From the NCBI RefSeq assembly GCF_023630705.1, contig NZ_JALQEM010000041.1, positions 416,671 through 480,670 of the forward strand: a stretch of 64,000 bases of DNA, read 5' to 3'. The first letter of the stretch is position 1; every line of letters starts with the position of its first letter. Positions 33,737 to 41,507 of this stretch are shown piece by piece. The notes under the pieces were generated by a model. It was not told the origin of the DNA. It made no database searches and saw nothing but the letters and a program-made list of their open reading frames with translations. Both the position numbers and the translations under genes were made by a program. This DNA is from Caballeronia sp. GAFFF1 (GTDB taxonomy: Bacteria; Pseudomonadota; Gammaproteobacteria; Burkholderiales; Burkholderiaceae).

Positions 33737-34300
33737 ATGCAGAACGCAGAAGGCAATCCGTCACAGCAACAGCAAAAGGAAATGGCGGCGAAGAGCCCCG
33801 CCAAAACGCCCGCGACCGGCACGGCTTCTCCCGACGCCGCAACGCAGGCGAAAGAGTTCGGCAGCACGAAACACGCGGGCTCGGCCGAACCGGGCCCGGC
33901 CGACGAGAACGGCGCGCTGCCGTCGATAGACGATCGCGCGGCCAGCAACGGCTCGCGCGACCCGGTGCAGGAAGCGGCGAGCCGCATCCGCGCGGTCGAC
34001 GACGAAGGCATGGAGTCCACCGACGACACCGTAGACGCTGACGCGAAGTCGATCGAGGCGAGCCGCGATATGTCCGGCTGGCACGACAACGTGATCTCGT
34101 CGAACGCGACGCTGTCCAATAACGTGCGCGCGCCGGCACGCGGACTCGGCGGCATCGACAGCCGTCCGACCGGCAATGTGCCGCCCATTCTGCCCAAGCG
34201 CGGCTATCGCGTGGTGTTCAGCGAGACGCTTTACGAGCAGGAGATGAACGGCTCGAAGACATCGCATGTGTTCAGCTTCGAGCGTGTCGGGGATGCCTGA
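33737..34300 (+). CDS. DUF3005 family protein
   Basis: The 187-residue protein has a long disordered N-terminal half (Gln, Ala, Ser, Pro rich) and a conserved C-terminal half beginning GWHDNVISSNATLSNNVRAPARGLGGIDSRP and ending in a YRVVFSETLYEQEMNG segment. This is the Burkholderia-restricted DUF3005 family. It has no known function and no signal peptide. The ATG at 33737 follows GAGG. It is placed between DUF2252 and DUF3460 genes on the same strand. Confidence 0.82.
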   Translation: MQNAEGNPSQQQQKEMAAKSPAKTPATGTASPDAATQAKEFGSTKHAGSAEPGPADENGALPSIDDRAASNGSRDPVQEAASRIRAVDDEGMESTDDTVDADAKSIEASRDMSGWHDNVISSNATLSNNVRAPARGLGGIDSRPTGNVPPILPKRGYRVVFSETLYEQEMNGSKTSHVFSFERVGDA

Positions 34301-34352
34301 GCGCTAATGAGCGCGGCGATTCGAACCATCGACTTTGGTGAAGGAGAAGAAA

Positions 34353-34592
34353 GTGGGCTTGTTCAAACGTCATCGTGAGCAAGGCGGCGTCTCGACCGGC
34401 CTGTATGTATCCGAGTTCGAGCAGTTCCTCAACCGGCTCAAAGAGGACCATCCGGACATGGACCGGAACCAGATGCTCGGGCGCGCGCTCCTGTGGGACA
34501 AGCTGCCGCGCCTGCCGGACTCGCCCGATTCGGTCGGCAAGGAAGGCAAGCTGCGCCAGCCCTCGTACGTCTATTACAGCGACCTCGACTAG
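34353..34592 (+). CDS. DUF3460 family small protein (GTG start)
   Basis: The 79-residue protein contains the DUF3460 core YVSEFEQFLNRLKEDHPDMDRNQMLGRALLWDKLPRLPD and the C-terminal RQPSYVYYSDLD. The likely start is the GTG at 34353 because a perfect AAGGAG lies 6 bases upstream; an in-frame TTG at 34335 lacks such a site. The family is small, acidic and of unknown function in betaproteobacteria. A hairpin (34598-34615) follows the stop. Confidence 0.82.
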   Translation: MGLFKRHREQGGVSTGLYVSEFEQFLNRLKEDHPDMDRNQMLGRALLWDKLPRLPDSPDSVGKEGKLRQPSYVYYSDLD

Positions 34593-34898
34593 CGTCCGGC
34601 GGGTCTGAACCCGCCATGCGCGCTTGCCATGCGCGCGCCCGGATTGTCCTGGGCGATGCGCAGTCGCTCGCGCGTCTGAAGCCGCGGCCTCCCCTTGCCC
34701 GGCGCATGCCTATCGCGCAACCTCGCTGCGCGTCTTCTCACGCATCTTCCGCCTGTTTCTCGCGCTTTTCCGCAGCCGGTCGGGCGTCATTCGACGCCGG
34801 GCAAGCAAGCCGCTAGAATGGTCCGTTCGGAGACGCCCCACCAAAATCATGCTCATTGCCGCTTTCTGGTCAGCGGGGTCAGCGAGCCAAAAGAACCG
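34593..34898 (+). other. Intergenic region upstream of hybrid kinase
   Basis: This 306-base gap contains a hairpin with arms GGCGGGT and ACCCGCC (34598-34615) just after the DUF3460 stop, without a T-run. Near its end a possible -10 box TAGAAT (34814-34819) lies 80 bases before the kinase start codon, with no good -35. No gene is visible. Confidence 0.5.
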
Positions 34899-37277
34899 AT
34901 GACGAATGTCATGCGCAATAGCGAGAACCCGCCAGGCGGCATCCGCCCCGACTGGGCACGCGTCTGGATCGATTCCACGACCAATCTGGCGGCGTTCTGC
35001 CTGACGCCGGAAGGCTACGTGTCGACCTGGAATCCGGGCGGCACGGCCATTTACGGCTATGCGCCCGAAGAAATCATCGGACAGCACTACTCGGTCTTTT
35101 TCCCGGAAGACGGCCGCGACAGCGCGACGCTCGAAAACGAATTGCGCGAAGCGCGCGCGCACCACAGCTTCGAAACGGAAGGATGGCGCAGGCGCAAGGA
35201 CGGGTCCGTGTTCTGGGCGAGCGTGCTCACCACGGCGCTCGTCGAGGCGGACGGGTCGCTCATCGGCTTCGTGAAGATTGTCCGCGACGAAAGCGACAAG
35301 CGAAAGGCGCACGACGCGGTAATCGAAAGCGAGCGTCGCTTTCGTCTGCTCGTCGAGGGCGTGACGGACTACTCCATCTTCATGCTCTCGCCCGAAGGGC
35401 TCGTGACCAACTGGAACAGCGGCGCGCGGCGCATCAAGGGCTATACCGCCGAGGAAATCATCGGCTCGCACTTTTCGCGCTTCTATTCGCCGGAAGATGC
35501 GGCGGCCGGCCTGCCGCAGCGCGCGCTGCGCATTGCCGCCCGCGAGGGACGGTTCGAATCCGAAGGCTGGCGCCTGCGCCGCGACGGCACGCGCTTCTGG
35601 GCGCACGTGATCGTGGACGCCATCCGCGACGAAACCGGCACGCTGATCGGCTTCGCGAAGATCACGCGCGATGTCACGGAAAAGCGCGAAGCGGATCAGC
35701 TTCTCGAAGAGACGCGCGCCGCGCTGTTGCAGGCGCAAAAGATGGAAGCCATCGGCAAACTGACGGGCGGCGTCGCGCACGACTTCAACAACGTTTTGCA
35801 AGTGCTGCGCGGCAATCTCGAACTCCTGCGCAGCCGTTGCCTGGGCGACAACTGGAGCATGGACCGCTTAAGCAATGCGATCGATGCCGTCGAGCGCGGC
35901 GCGAAGCTCGCGTCGCAATTGCTCGCGTTCGGCCGCAGACAAGCGCTGCGGCCCGTGTCCGTGAATCTCGCCTCGATGGTGCGCGGCATGGACGACCTGC
36001 TGCGCCGCGCGCTCGGCGAAACCATTCAGGTGGAGACGGTGGTCTCCGGCGGGCTATGGAATGCGTACGTCGACTTGCATCAACTGGAGAACGTGCTGCT
36101 CAACCTGGCCATCAACGCGCGCGACGCGATGCCGGACGGCGGCAAGCTCACGCTCGAACTCGCCAATGCGATGCTCGACGACCGCTACGTGCGCACGCTT
36201 TCCGACGTGCCGGCGGGACAGTACGTGATGCTCGGCGTGACCGATACGGGCGTCGGCATGCCGCCCGAAGTATTGGAGCGCGCATTCGATCCTTTCTTCA
36301 GCACGAAGCCGGAAGGCGAAGGCACCGGGCTCGGCCTCAGCATGGCATATGGCTTCATCAAGCAGAGCGGCGGGCATATCCGCATCTACAGCGAAGTCGG
36401 GCACGGCACCACGGTGCGGGTCTACTTGCCGCGATCGCTGGTGGAAGCGCTCGAACCCACCACGTGGCGCAACGCGCCGGTGAGGGGCGGCACGGAAACG
36501 ATACTCGTCGTCGAGGACGACCAGAAGGTGCAGTCGACCGTCATCGAGATGCTGACGGACCTGGGCTACCACGTGCTCAAGGCCGACAATGCCGATCAGG
36601 CGCTCGTCGTGTTGAGCAGCGGCGTGCACATCGATCTCGTCTTCACCGATGTCGTGATGCCCGGCTCGCTCAAGAGCCCCGAGATGGCGCGCCGCGCCGT
36701 GAAGATGCAGCCGAATCTGCGCGTGCTCTTCACGTCCGGCTACACGCACAATGCGATCGTTCACGGGGGACGCCTCGATCCCGGCGTCGAACTGTTGAGC
36801 AAGCCCTACAGCCGCGAAGATCTGGCCTCGAAGATTCGGCAGATGCTCGGGACTCCGAATCAATCGCCCGAAACAAGTCGTGCCGAACCCGCACCTTCCG
36901 CCACGCCGGCTGCTGCTAAACGCGTGCTCGTGGTTGAAGACGACCGCTTCGCACGCGAAGCCGTGAGCGAGCTGCTCGTGATGCTCGGTCATCGCGCGGT
37001 GAGCACGGCCAATGTGAGCGAGGCGCTCGAAGCGCTGTCGCACGACGCTTTCGACGTGCTGCTGACCGACGTCAATCTGCCCGATATGGCGGGCACCGAA
37101 CTGGCGCGGCGCGCCGTCGAACGCTGCCCCGGCATGCGCGTGATCTTCGCCTCCGGAGACAGCGTGCTCGACAACGAAGCGCAGGGGTTCGAGTGGCAGG
37201 CGCTGCGCAAGCCGTACACGCTCGAACAACTCGAAGCAGCGTTGCGCGACGAAGGCCGCGCGAGCGGCCAGCAATGA
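34899..37277 (+). CDS. PAS-PAS hybrid histidine kinase with two receiver domains
   Basis: The 792-residue protein has no membrane segment. Two PAS domains occupy about 25-145 and 155-270, followed by a dimerisation region with the phospho-acceptor His in GGVAHDFNNVLQ (H294), an HATPase domain (about 400-525; DTGVGMPPEVLERAFDPFFSTKPEGEGTGLGL), and two REC domains with acceptor Asp residues D584 (FTDVVMPG) and D724 (LLTDVNLPD). It is a soluble hybrid kinase of a FixL-like PAS type. No HPt domain or partner regulator lies nearby. The start MTNVMRNSEN (34899) is chosen. Confidence 0.9.
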   Translation: MTNVMRNSENPPGGIRPDWARVWIDSTTNLAAFCLTPEGYVSTWNPGGTAIYGYAPEEIIGQHYSVFFPEDGRDSATLENELREARAHHSFETEGWRRRKDGSVFWASVLTTALVEADGSLIGFVKIVRDESDKRKAHDAVIESERRFRLLVEGVTDYSIFMLSPEGLVTNWNSGARRIKGYTAEEIIGSHFSRFYSPEDAAAGLPQRALRIAAREGRFESEGWRLRRDGTRFWAHVIVDAIRDETGTLIGFAKITRDVTEKREADQLLEETRAALLQAQKMEAIGKLTGGVAHDFNNVLQVLRGNLELLRSRCLGDNWSMDRLSNAIDAVERGAKLASQLLAFGRRQALRPVSVNLASMVRGMDDLLRRALGETIQVETVVSGGLWNAYVDLHQLENVLLNLAINARDAMPDGGKLTLELANAMLDDRYVRTLSDVPAGQYVMLGVTDTGVGMPPEVLERAFDPFFSTKPEGEGTGLGLSMAYGFIKQSGGHIRIYSEVGHGTTVRVYLPRSLVEALEPTTWRNAPVRGGTETILVVEDDQKVQSTVIEMLTDLGYHVLKADNADQALVVLSSGVHIDLVFTDVVMPGSLKSPEMARRAVKMQPNLRVLFTSGYTHNAIVHGGRLDPGVELLSKPYSREDLASKIRQMLGTPNQSPETSRAEPAPSATPAAAKRVLVVEDDRFAREAVSELLVMLGHRAVSTANVSEALEALSHDAFDVLLTDVNLPDMAGTELARRAVERCPGMRVIFASGDSVLDNEAQGFEWQALRKPYTLEQLEAALRDEGRASGQQ

Positions 37278-37279
37278 AT

Positions 37280-37308
37280 GAACGGGCCGGCGCTGCGCCG
37301 GCCCGTTC
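37280..37308. terminator. Bidirectional terminator hairpin
   Basis: A perfect 13-base stem, GAACGGGCCGGCG and CGCCGGCCCGTTC with a 3-base loop, lies between the convergent kinase and Hsp20 genes. It would end transcription from both sides. Confidence 0.8.
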
Positions 37309-37322
37309 ACCGCATCACGACC

Positions 37323-37730
37323 TTACGCGGCCGTGACTTCGATGCGCCGTGGCTTGGCTTCCTCGCGGCGCGGCAGCGTCAGCTTCAGCACGCCGTCCTT
37401 GAGCGTCGCTTCGATTTTCGACGTATCGAAGTCTTCGCTCACGGTGAACGTGCGCGAGAAGTACGGCGCGCGCACTTCCGCATGCGCGAGGCGCAGACTG
37501 GGCGGCACCGGCACGACCGACTCGCCTTCGATGACGAGACTGCCGTCGTGCACCTTCACATCGAGCCGGTCCTTCGAGACGCCCGGCAGGTCCGCCCACA
37601 ATGTGACGCCCTGCACGTCCTCGACGATATCGACATTCGGCGCGAGCGTCGTGCGGCGCCGTTCCTGGCTGGACTCCTGACGAGCCACAGCGCCTTTTTC
37701 GCGTTCCGCGATCTGAGTGTTGTCGCTCAT
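37323..37730 (-). CDS. Hsp20/alpha-crystallin small heat-shock protein
   Basis: The 135-residue protein is a small heat-shock chaperone with a full alpha-crystallin domain (about 42-130): DIVEDVQGVTLWADLPGVSKDRLDVKVHDGSLVIEGE and the C-terminal DGVLKLTLPRREEAKPRRIEV. The N-terminal arm is short and polar. It starts at the ATG at 37730, with GAGG upstream, 20 bases after the stop of the second Hsp20 gene, so both are in one operon. It binds unfolding proteins without ATP. The two copies differ strongly, as is common in class A/B small heat-shock pairs. Confidence 0.93.
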   Translation of the reverse strand: MSDNTQIAEREKGAVARQESSQERRRTTLAPNVDIVEDVQGVTLWADLPGVSKDRLDVKVHDGSLVIEGESVVPVPPSLRLAHAEVRAPYFSRTFTVSEDFDTSKIEATLKDGVLKLTLPRREEAKPRRIEVTAA

Positions 37731-37750
37731 GATGTCACCTCTTGTTTCGC

Positions 37751-38191
37751 TCATTGAACAGTGATCGCACGCGGCTTCGATGCCTCGCGCTTGCCGACCG
37801 AGATCAGCAAGCAACCATCGACATAACGCGCCTGCACCTTGTCCGGATCGGCCTGCTGCGGCAGTTCGATCACGCGACGGAAGGCGCCGTTGAAGCGCTC
37901 CTGCGCGTACTCGCGTGCGCCTTCGGGCAGGTCGCGCTCGCGCGTCGCGCGTTCGCCGGCAATGTTGAGCAAGCCCTTGTCGATGGACACGTCGAGCTTC
38001 GTGGTGTCGAGGCCCGGCGCGAACGCGACGATCTCGATGGTGTCATCGGTCGAACCGATGTTGACGGGCGGGAACACGCCGGGACGGCTCGATCGCAGGC
38101 TTCTCGGGAAGCCGTCGAACACGCTGGACAGTTGCCGCTGCACTCTCTCCAGTTCGCTGAAGAGATCGGCCGCAGTGAATGCTTCGTTCAT
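37751..38191 (-). CDS. Hsp20/alpha-crystallin small heat-shock protein (first of pair)
   Basis: The 146-residue protein has an N-terminal arm ADLFSELERVQRQLSSVFDGFPRSLRSS and an alpha-crystallin domain (about 45-140) with FPPVNIGSTDDTIEIVAFAPGLDTTKLDVSIDKGLLNIAGER and YVDGCLLISVGKREASKPR. I use the ATG at 38191 (MNEAFTAADLF), preceded by GGAGGAG. It is the first gene of the Hsp20 pair. No clear sigma32 promoter was seen in the 230 bases upstream. Confidence 0.92.
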   Translation of the reverse strand: MNEAFTAADLFSELERVQRQLSSVFDGFPRSLRSSRPGVFPPVNIGSTDDTIEIVAFAPGLDTTKLDVSIDKGLLNIAGERATRERDLPEGAREYAQERFNGAFRRVIELPQQADPDKVQARYVDGCLLISVGKREASKPRAITVQ

Positions 38192-38421
38192 TTTCGCTCT
38201 CCTCCGGCGGCAAGAGGGAAGCTGCATGCGCTTCAGCTTTAGCTGCCCCATGCCGCGGACAATTAAGGTTGAAACACGCAGCGCTCATGGCGAGCGGCTG
38301 CCTTTACGAGGCCAATATATGAAACGCCGCAAAATTTTCAAGGGGCCGGGCGTGCGCTTAGACGCTTGAAAACAGGGGCGTCGCCCATACCATCCGCGCA
38401 CCAGGTCACAAGGAGAATGTC

Positions 38422-38805
38422 GTGGAATTCGATACCGACTGGAGAACGCTCGGACGGCATCGCATCAAGCTGCGTTCCACCCGGGGCTTTCCCACCGAGA
38501 TCATGAATCAGCTCGCCGAAGTGGCCCGCCTCGCGGTGGATCACAATATGAGCGCCCGGGCGCGGATCGTCGAGATCGTCTTTCGGCACGAGAAGGTGCA
38601 CGACATCACCGTGGGAACGACGATCGCCGAAGACCGCGTCTGCGCGCCGCAACTGGAAGCTGCCATCGCCGCCGTGTTCGGACTCATGCCGGAACAGATC
38701 AATCTCTTCGTGCAGACGGTCACGCAGGAGGAAGTGGACCTGCACTTCGGCGTCTACGAAAGGATGCTCGCGGAGAAGCTCGGGACGGTCGCGCCGATAC
38801 ATTGA
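38422..38805 (+). CDS. Conserved protein of unknown function (GTG start)
   Basis: The 127-residue protein starts MEFDTDWRTLGRHRIKLRSTRGFPTEIM and contains a helix-rich middle with a single Cys in EDRVCAPQLEAA. No family is recognised. The GTG at 38422 is chosen because AAGGAG lies 6 bases upstream; the nearby ATG at 38417 is in another frame. Neither signal peptide nor membrane segment is present. It lies between the Hsp20 pair (divergent) and a YsnF-like gene. Confidence 0.6.
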   Translation: MEFDTDWRTLGRHRIKLRSTRGFPTEIMNQLAEVARLAVDHNMSARARIVEIVFRHEKVHDITVGTTIAEDRVCAPQLEAAIAAVFGLMPEQINLFVQTVTQEEVDLHFGVYERMLAEKLGTVAPIH

Positions 38806-38951
38806 CTCCCTGCCCACCGGCTTGCGCTCGCTCGCGAGCGGCACAGTGCTTGCGCGGTCCGTTGTTCGGATGGCCGTCGCGCAACCCGCGCGAAGGCGGC
38901 CGTCTTCGAGCGGACGAATCAGCGTGCCGCGAATCTGCGATGGAGAAGCCG

Positions 38952-39392
38952 ATGAACTCAGACGATACCCCGGCCAATGTCACGCCGCCGTCGGAAGAAG
39001 TGCGCCTGTCCGCGGTACAGGAAGAACTCGCGGTCGGCGTGCGCACGACCGAGACCGGCTCGGTGCGCGTGCGCAAGGTCGTGCATGAGGAAATGCAACC
39101 CGTTTCGATGCGCCTCTCCACGCAGCAAGTGGAAGTGAGGCGCGTGGCAGTGAATCGGCCTGTCGAGGAGCGCAGCGAACCGCGTCGCGAAGGCGATACG
39201 CTCGTCATACCGGTATACGAATATGTGCCGGTGGTCAGGATGCAACTGACGTTGAAAGAAGAGGTGTACGTGCAGACGACCGAGACGCAACACGACGTCG
39301 TGCACCAGGTTCTTGTGAATTCTGAGGAACTCGTCGTAGAGCGGCGCGAGGGGCCGGACGGCGAATGGAAGCGCGATCCGCAGGCAGGCTGA
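38952..39392 (+). CDS. DUF2382 (YsnF/AvaK-type) protein
   Basis: The 146-residue protein is mainly a YsnF/AvaK-type DUF2382 domain, with the repeating VRLSAVQEELAVGVRTTETGSVRVRKVVHEE and VNSEELVVERR text of that family. It is acidic and lacks a signal. The ATG at 38952 has GGAG 6 bases upstream. Family members are stress proteins of unknown biochemical role, often with a second DUF2382 gene beside them, as here. Confidence 0.8.
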   Translation: MNSDDTPANVTPPSEEVRLSAVQEELAVGVRTTETGSVRVRKVVHEEMQPVSMRLSTQQVEVRRVAVNRPVEERSEPRREGDTLVIPVYEYVPVVRMQLTLKEEVYVQTTETQHDVVHQVLVNSEELVVERREGPDGEWKRDPQAG

Positions 39393-39477
39393 TGCACGCG
39401 CGGGAACGCGCGTTGCGATCCTCATCGCACGCGCTTCAACCCCGGCTTGCGTACGCCTTTTTCTCGGAGATGCTGCT

Positions 39478-40359
39478 ATGACTCAGACTATCATTGGTGT
39501 ATTCAATACGCTTCAGGACGCCGAACTCGCTCAGACCCGCCTCGAAGCAGAAGGCATCGCGCGCGCGGACATGAGCGTGCATTCGAATGATGCCGGCTCG
39601 TCGATGACGACCGGCACCGCCACGAGCGATGTTGCGACGGACCGTCCGATCGGCGAAGCGCATGAAGGCGCGATGGGCCGCATCGAACACTTCTTCAAGA
39701 ACCTCTTCGGCGACGACGACCGCCCGGAAGAGATCGGTCATTATCAGGAAGCGGTACGCCGTGGCAGCGCGTTGCTGTCGGTGGACGTGCCCGACGGAAT
39801 GGAAACCGAACGCGTGCGCGACGCGCTGTATGCGGCCGGCGCAATCGACATCGACTCGCGCGTGGCGCAATGGCGCAATACGGGTTACACGGGCTATGAC
39901 CGCAACGCACCCGCCTACACCGCGGATGAAGTTGCAGCGGAACGCCAGGCTTTCCCGGTCGTGCAGGAGTCGCTCGAAGTCGGCAAGCGTGAAGTGCAAA
40001 CGGGCGGCGTGCGCGTGTACTCGCGCCTGACCGAAACGCCGGTCAGCGAGTCGGTGAACCTGCATGAAGAACACGCGAGCATCGAGCGCCGCGCAGTGGA
40101 CCGTCCCGCGACGGCGGCGGACCTGAAGGAAGGCTTCGTCGAGATCAAGGAAACGGCTGAACAGCCGGTCGTCGCGAAGACGGCGCGCGTGGTCGAGGAA
40201 GTGGTCGTCGGCAAGGAAAGCTCCAACCGCACGGAGACGATCACGGATACCGTCCGCGGCACCGAAGTGGAAGTGGAACGCACCGCGGGCGTGGAAGGCA
40301 CGACCACGGGCATCGAAGGGACCACGGGCGTGACCGGTACCAAGAAGAACCCGCTGTAA
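39478..40359 (+). CDS. DUF2382 (YsnF/AvaK-type) stress protein, long form
   Basis: The 293-residue protein has an N-terminal general-stress-like domain (MTQTIIGVFNTLQDAELAQTRLEAEGIARADMSVHSND, about 1-120), a short linker and the DUF2382 domain (about 155-270; VVQESLEVGKREVQTGGVRVYSRLTETPVSESVNLHEEHASIERR). Its C-terminus is a low-complexity repeat of GVEGTT/GIEGTT/GVTGTKK. The ATG at 39478 follows GGAG. With the short DUF2382 gene 85 bases upstream it forms a likely operon. Confidence 0.85.
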   Translation: MTQTIIGVFNTLQDAELAQTRLEAEGIARADMSVHSNDAGSSMTTGTATSDVATDRPIGEAHEGAMGRIEHFFKNLFGDDDRPEEIGHYQEAVRRGSALLSVDVPDGMETERVRDALYAAGAIDIDSRVAQWRNTGYTGYDRNAPAYTADEVAAERQAFPVVQESLEVGKREVQTGGVRVYSRLTETPVSESVNLHEEHASIERRAVDRPATAADLKEGFVEIKETAEQPVVAKTARVVEEVVVGKESSNRTETITDTVRGTEVEVERTAGVEGTTTGIEGTTGVTGTKKNPL

Positions 40360-40433
40360 CGTCAGCATGACGTCGGCCCGGTCGCGTCATGCACGCGGCC
40401 GGGCGTCCTTGTCGAATCAGATGCAAGAAATAG

Positions 40434-40462
40434 TTGACTGATTCGATTGGGATTGGCATAAT
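40434..40462 (+). promoter_or_regulatory. Predicted sigma70 promoter of cold-shock gene
   Basis: TTGACT (40434-40439) and CATAAT (40457-40462) are separated by exactly 17 bases. Transcription from near 40469 would give an untranslated leader of about 127 bases before the cspA start codon, which suits a cold-shock mRNA whose leader refolds at low temperature. Confidence 0.75.
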
Positions 40463-40595
40463 GGCCCTTGAAGTACAAGAAGTCGATTGCTGCTCATCAA
40501 TAGTCCGATTTTCCTCCGGTATTCGTTGTCCACTCCCTCCTTGCCGCTTCACCCCGCTCGATTCGAGCATCTTCAATTTTTATTTCAGGATTTTC

Positions 40596-40799
40596 ATGGA
40601 CACCGGTACCGTCAAGTGGTTCAACGACACTAAGGGCTTCGGCTTCATCACCCCCGACAATGGCGGCGACGACCTCTTCGCGCACTTCTCGGAGATTCGC
40701 GCCGACGGCTTCAAGACCCTGGCCGAAGGCCAAAAGGTGAGCTTCGAAACGAAGCGCGGCCCGAAGGGCATGCAGGCTTCGAACATCAAGCCGCTGTAA
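40596..40799 (+). CDS. cspA: Cold-shock protein CspA family
   Basis: The 67-residue protein is a single cold-shock domain with RNP1 KGFGFITP and RNP2 DLFAHFSEI, which bind single-stranded RNA or DNA and melt RNA hairpins. It starts MDTGTVKWFNDTKGFG at 40596. It has a strong promoter and a long leader upstream and a strong terminator after the stop, so it is a single-gene unit. A small unknown gene follows 235 bases on. Confidence 0.97.
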   Translation: MDTGTVKWFNDTKGFGFITPDNGGDDLFAHFSEIRADGFKTLAEGQKVSFETKRGPKGMQASNIKPL

Positions 40800-40835
40800 G
40801 TCTTGATTCAGTAGTTCGCAGTAATTCGCAGCATG

Positions 40836-40863
40836 CGCGGGGGCCACGAGGCCCCCGCGTTTT
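40836..40863 (+). terminator. Intrinsic terminator of cspA
   Basis: A 10-base perfect stem, CGCGGGGGCC and GGCCCCCGCG, with the loop ACGA (40846-40849) is followed by TTTT (40860-40863), 37 bases after the cspA stop. Confidence 0.9.
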
Positions 40864-41034
40864 ATCCGCGCTTTTTCCGCTTCCCTCGCTTCGCCTCTCT
40901 CCGTCCCCCGCTTATCTCTCGGCCCTCTCCGGCCAGATCTTTCGGCCCAGACGATTTTTTCTGGCGTCTATCGAGGGCGCATTGTCCTCCGGCTTCTTCC
41001 GCATCGACGGAAAGCCCACGACCTTAAAACTAAA

Positions 41035-41253
41035 ATGAACACGACTCAACACTACCGCGGTTATGCGGTGCACGCGTTCGCGCATCCGCTTCGCGACGAA
41101 ACCTTCTCCGCCGATCTCCTGCTCGAACGCGACTCCGCCAGCGAGAACGACGCGCAATATCGGTTCTTCTCGCTGGATTACTTTTCCAACGAAGCCGACG
41201 CCGTCGAGTACTCGCGCCAATGGGCTCGCGAGTGGATCGACACGCGCGGCTGA
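41035..41253 (+). CDS. Small conserved protein downstream of cspA
   Basis: The 72-residue protein reads MNTTQHYRGYAVHAFAHPLRD at its start and FSLDYFSNEADAVEYSRQWAREWIDTRG at its end. No domain is recognised. It follows the pattern of the product of 26964-27191, with a short beta hairpin then a helix ending W(V/I)D, so the two are likely paralogues. It lies beyond the cspA terminator and needs its own promoter. Confidence 0.65.
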   Translation: MNTTQHYRGYAVHAFAHPLRDETFSADLLLERDSASENDAQYRFFSLDYFSNEADAVEYSRQWAREWIDTRG

Positions 41254-41507
41254 TCCTTTTCTTTCCGATTCCCCTCCCCGCAGGCGCCGCTTTTTACCTC
41301 ACAGACTTTTATCGGCCGACGTTATTCGATAATTAACATTCAACGCACCAAACGTTTGCCTTAGGCGCTCGGCCCTCAAGGCCGGACGCCTGCTGCCGAT
41401 ATTCCGGATGAGGGTGAATTATCCGGATAGTCCGGTCGGCGTGGTCGTTACTCGGGCCAGCAGTCGCATCGCTCAAGACGTATCAAGCGAACAACAAGAA
41501 GGTAAAC

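Noticed and set aside
34598..34615. Intrinsic terminator after DUF3460
   Set aside because: The stem is only 7 bases and lacks a T-run; noted only as part of the intergenic entry.
38192..38421. Possible sigma32 promoter upstream of the Hsp20 pair
   Set aside because: CCCCAT and TTGAAA-like text occur but on the wrong strand and order relative to the genes.
41363..41391. Imperfect hairpin after the small gene at 41035
   Set aside because: Two mismatches in the stem and no T-run, so a terminator call is not supported.
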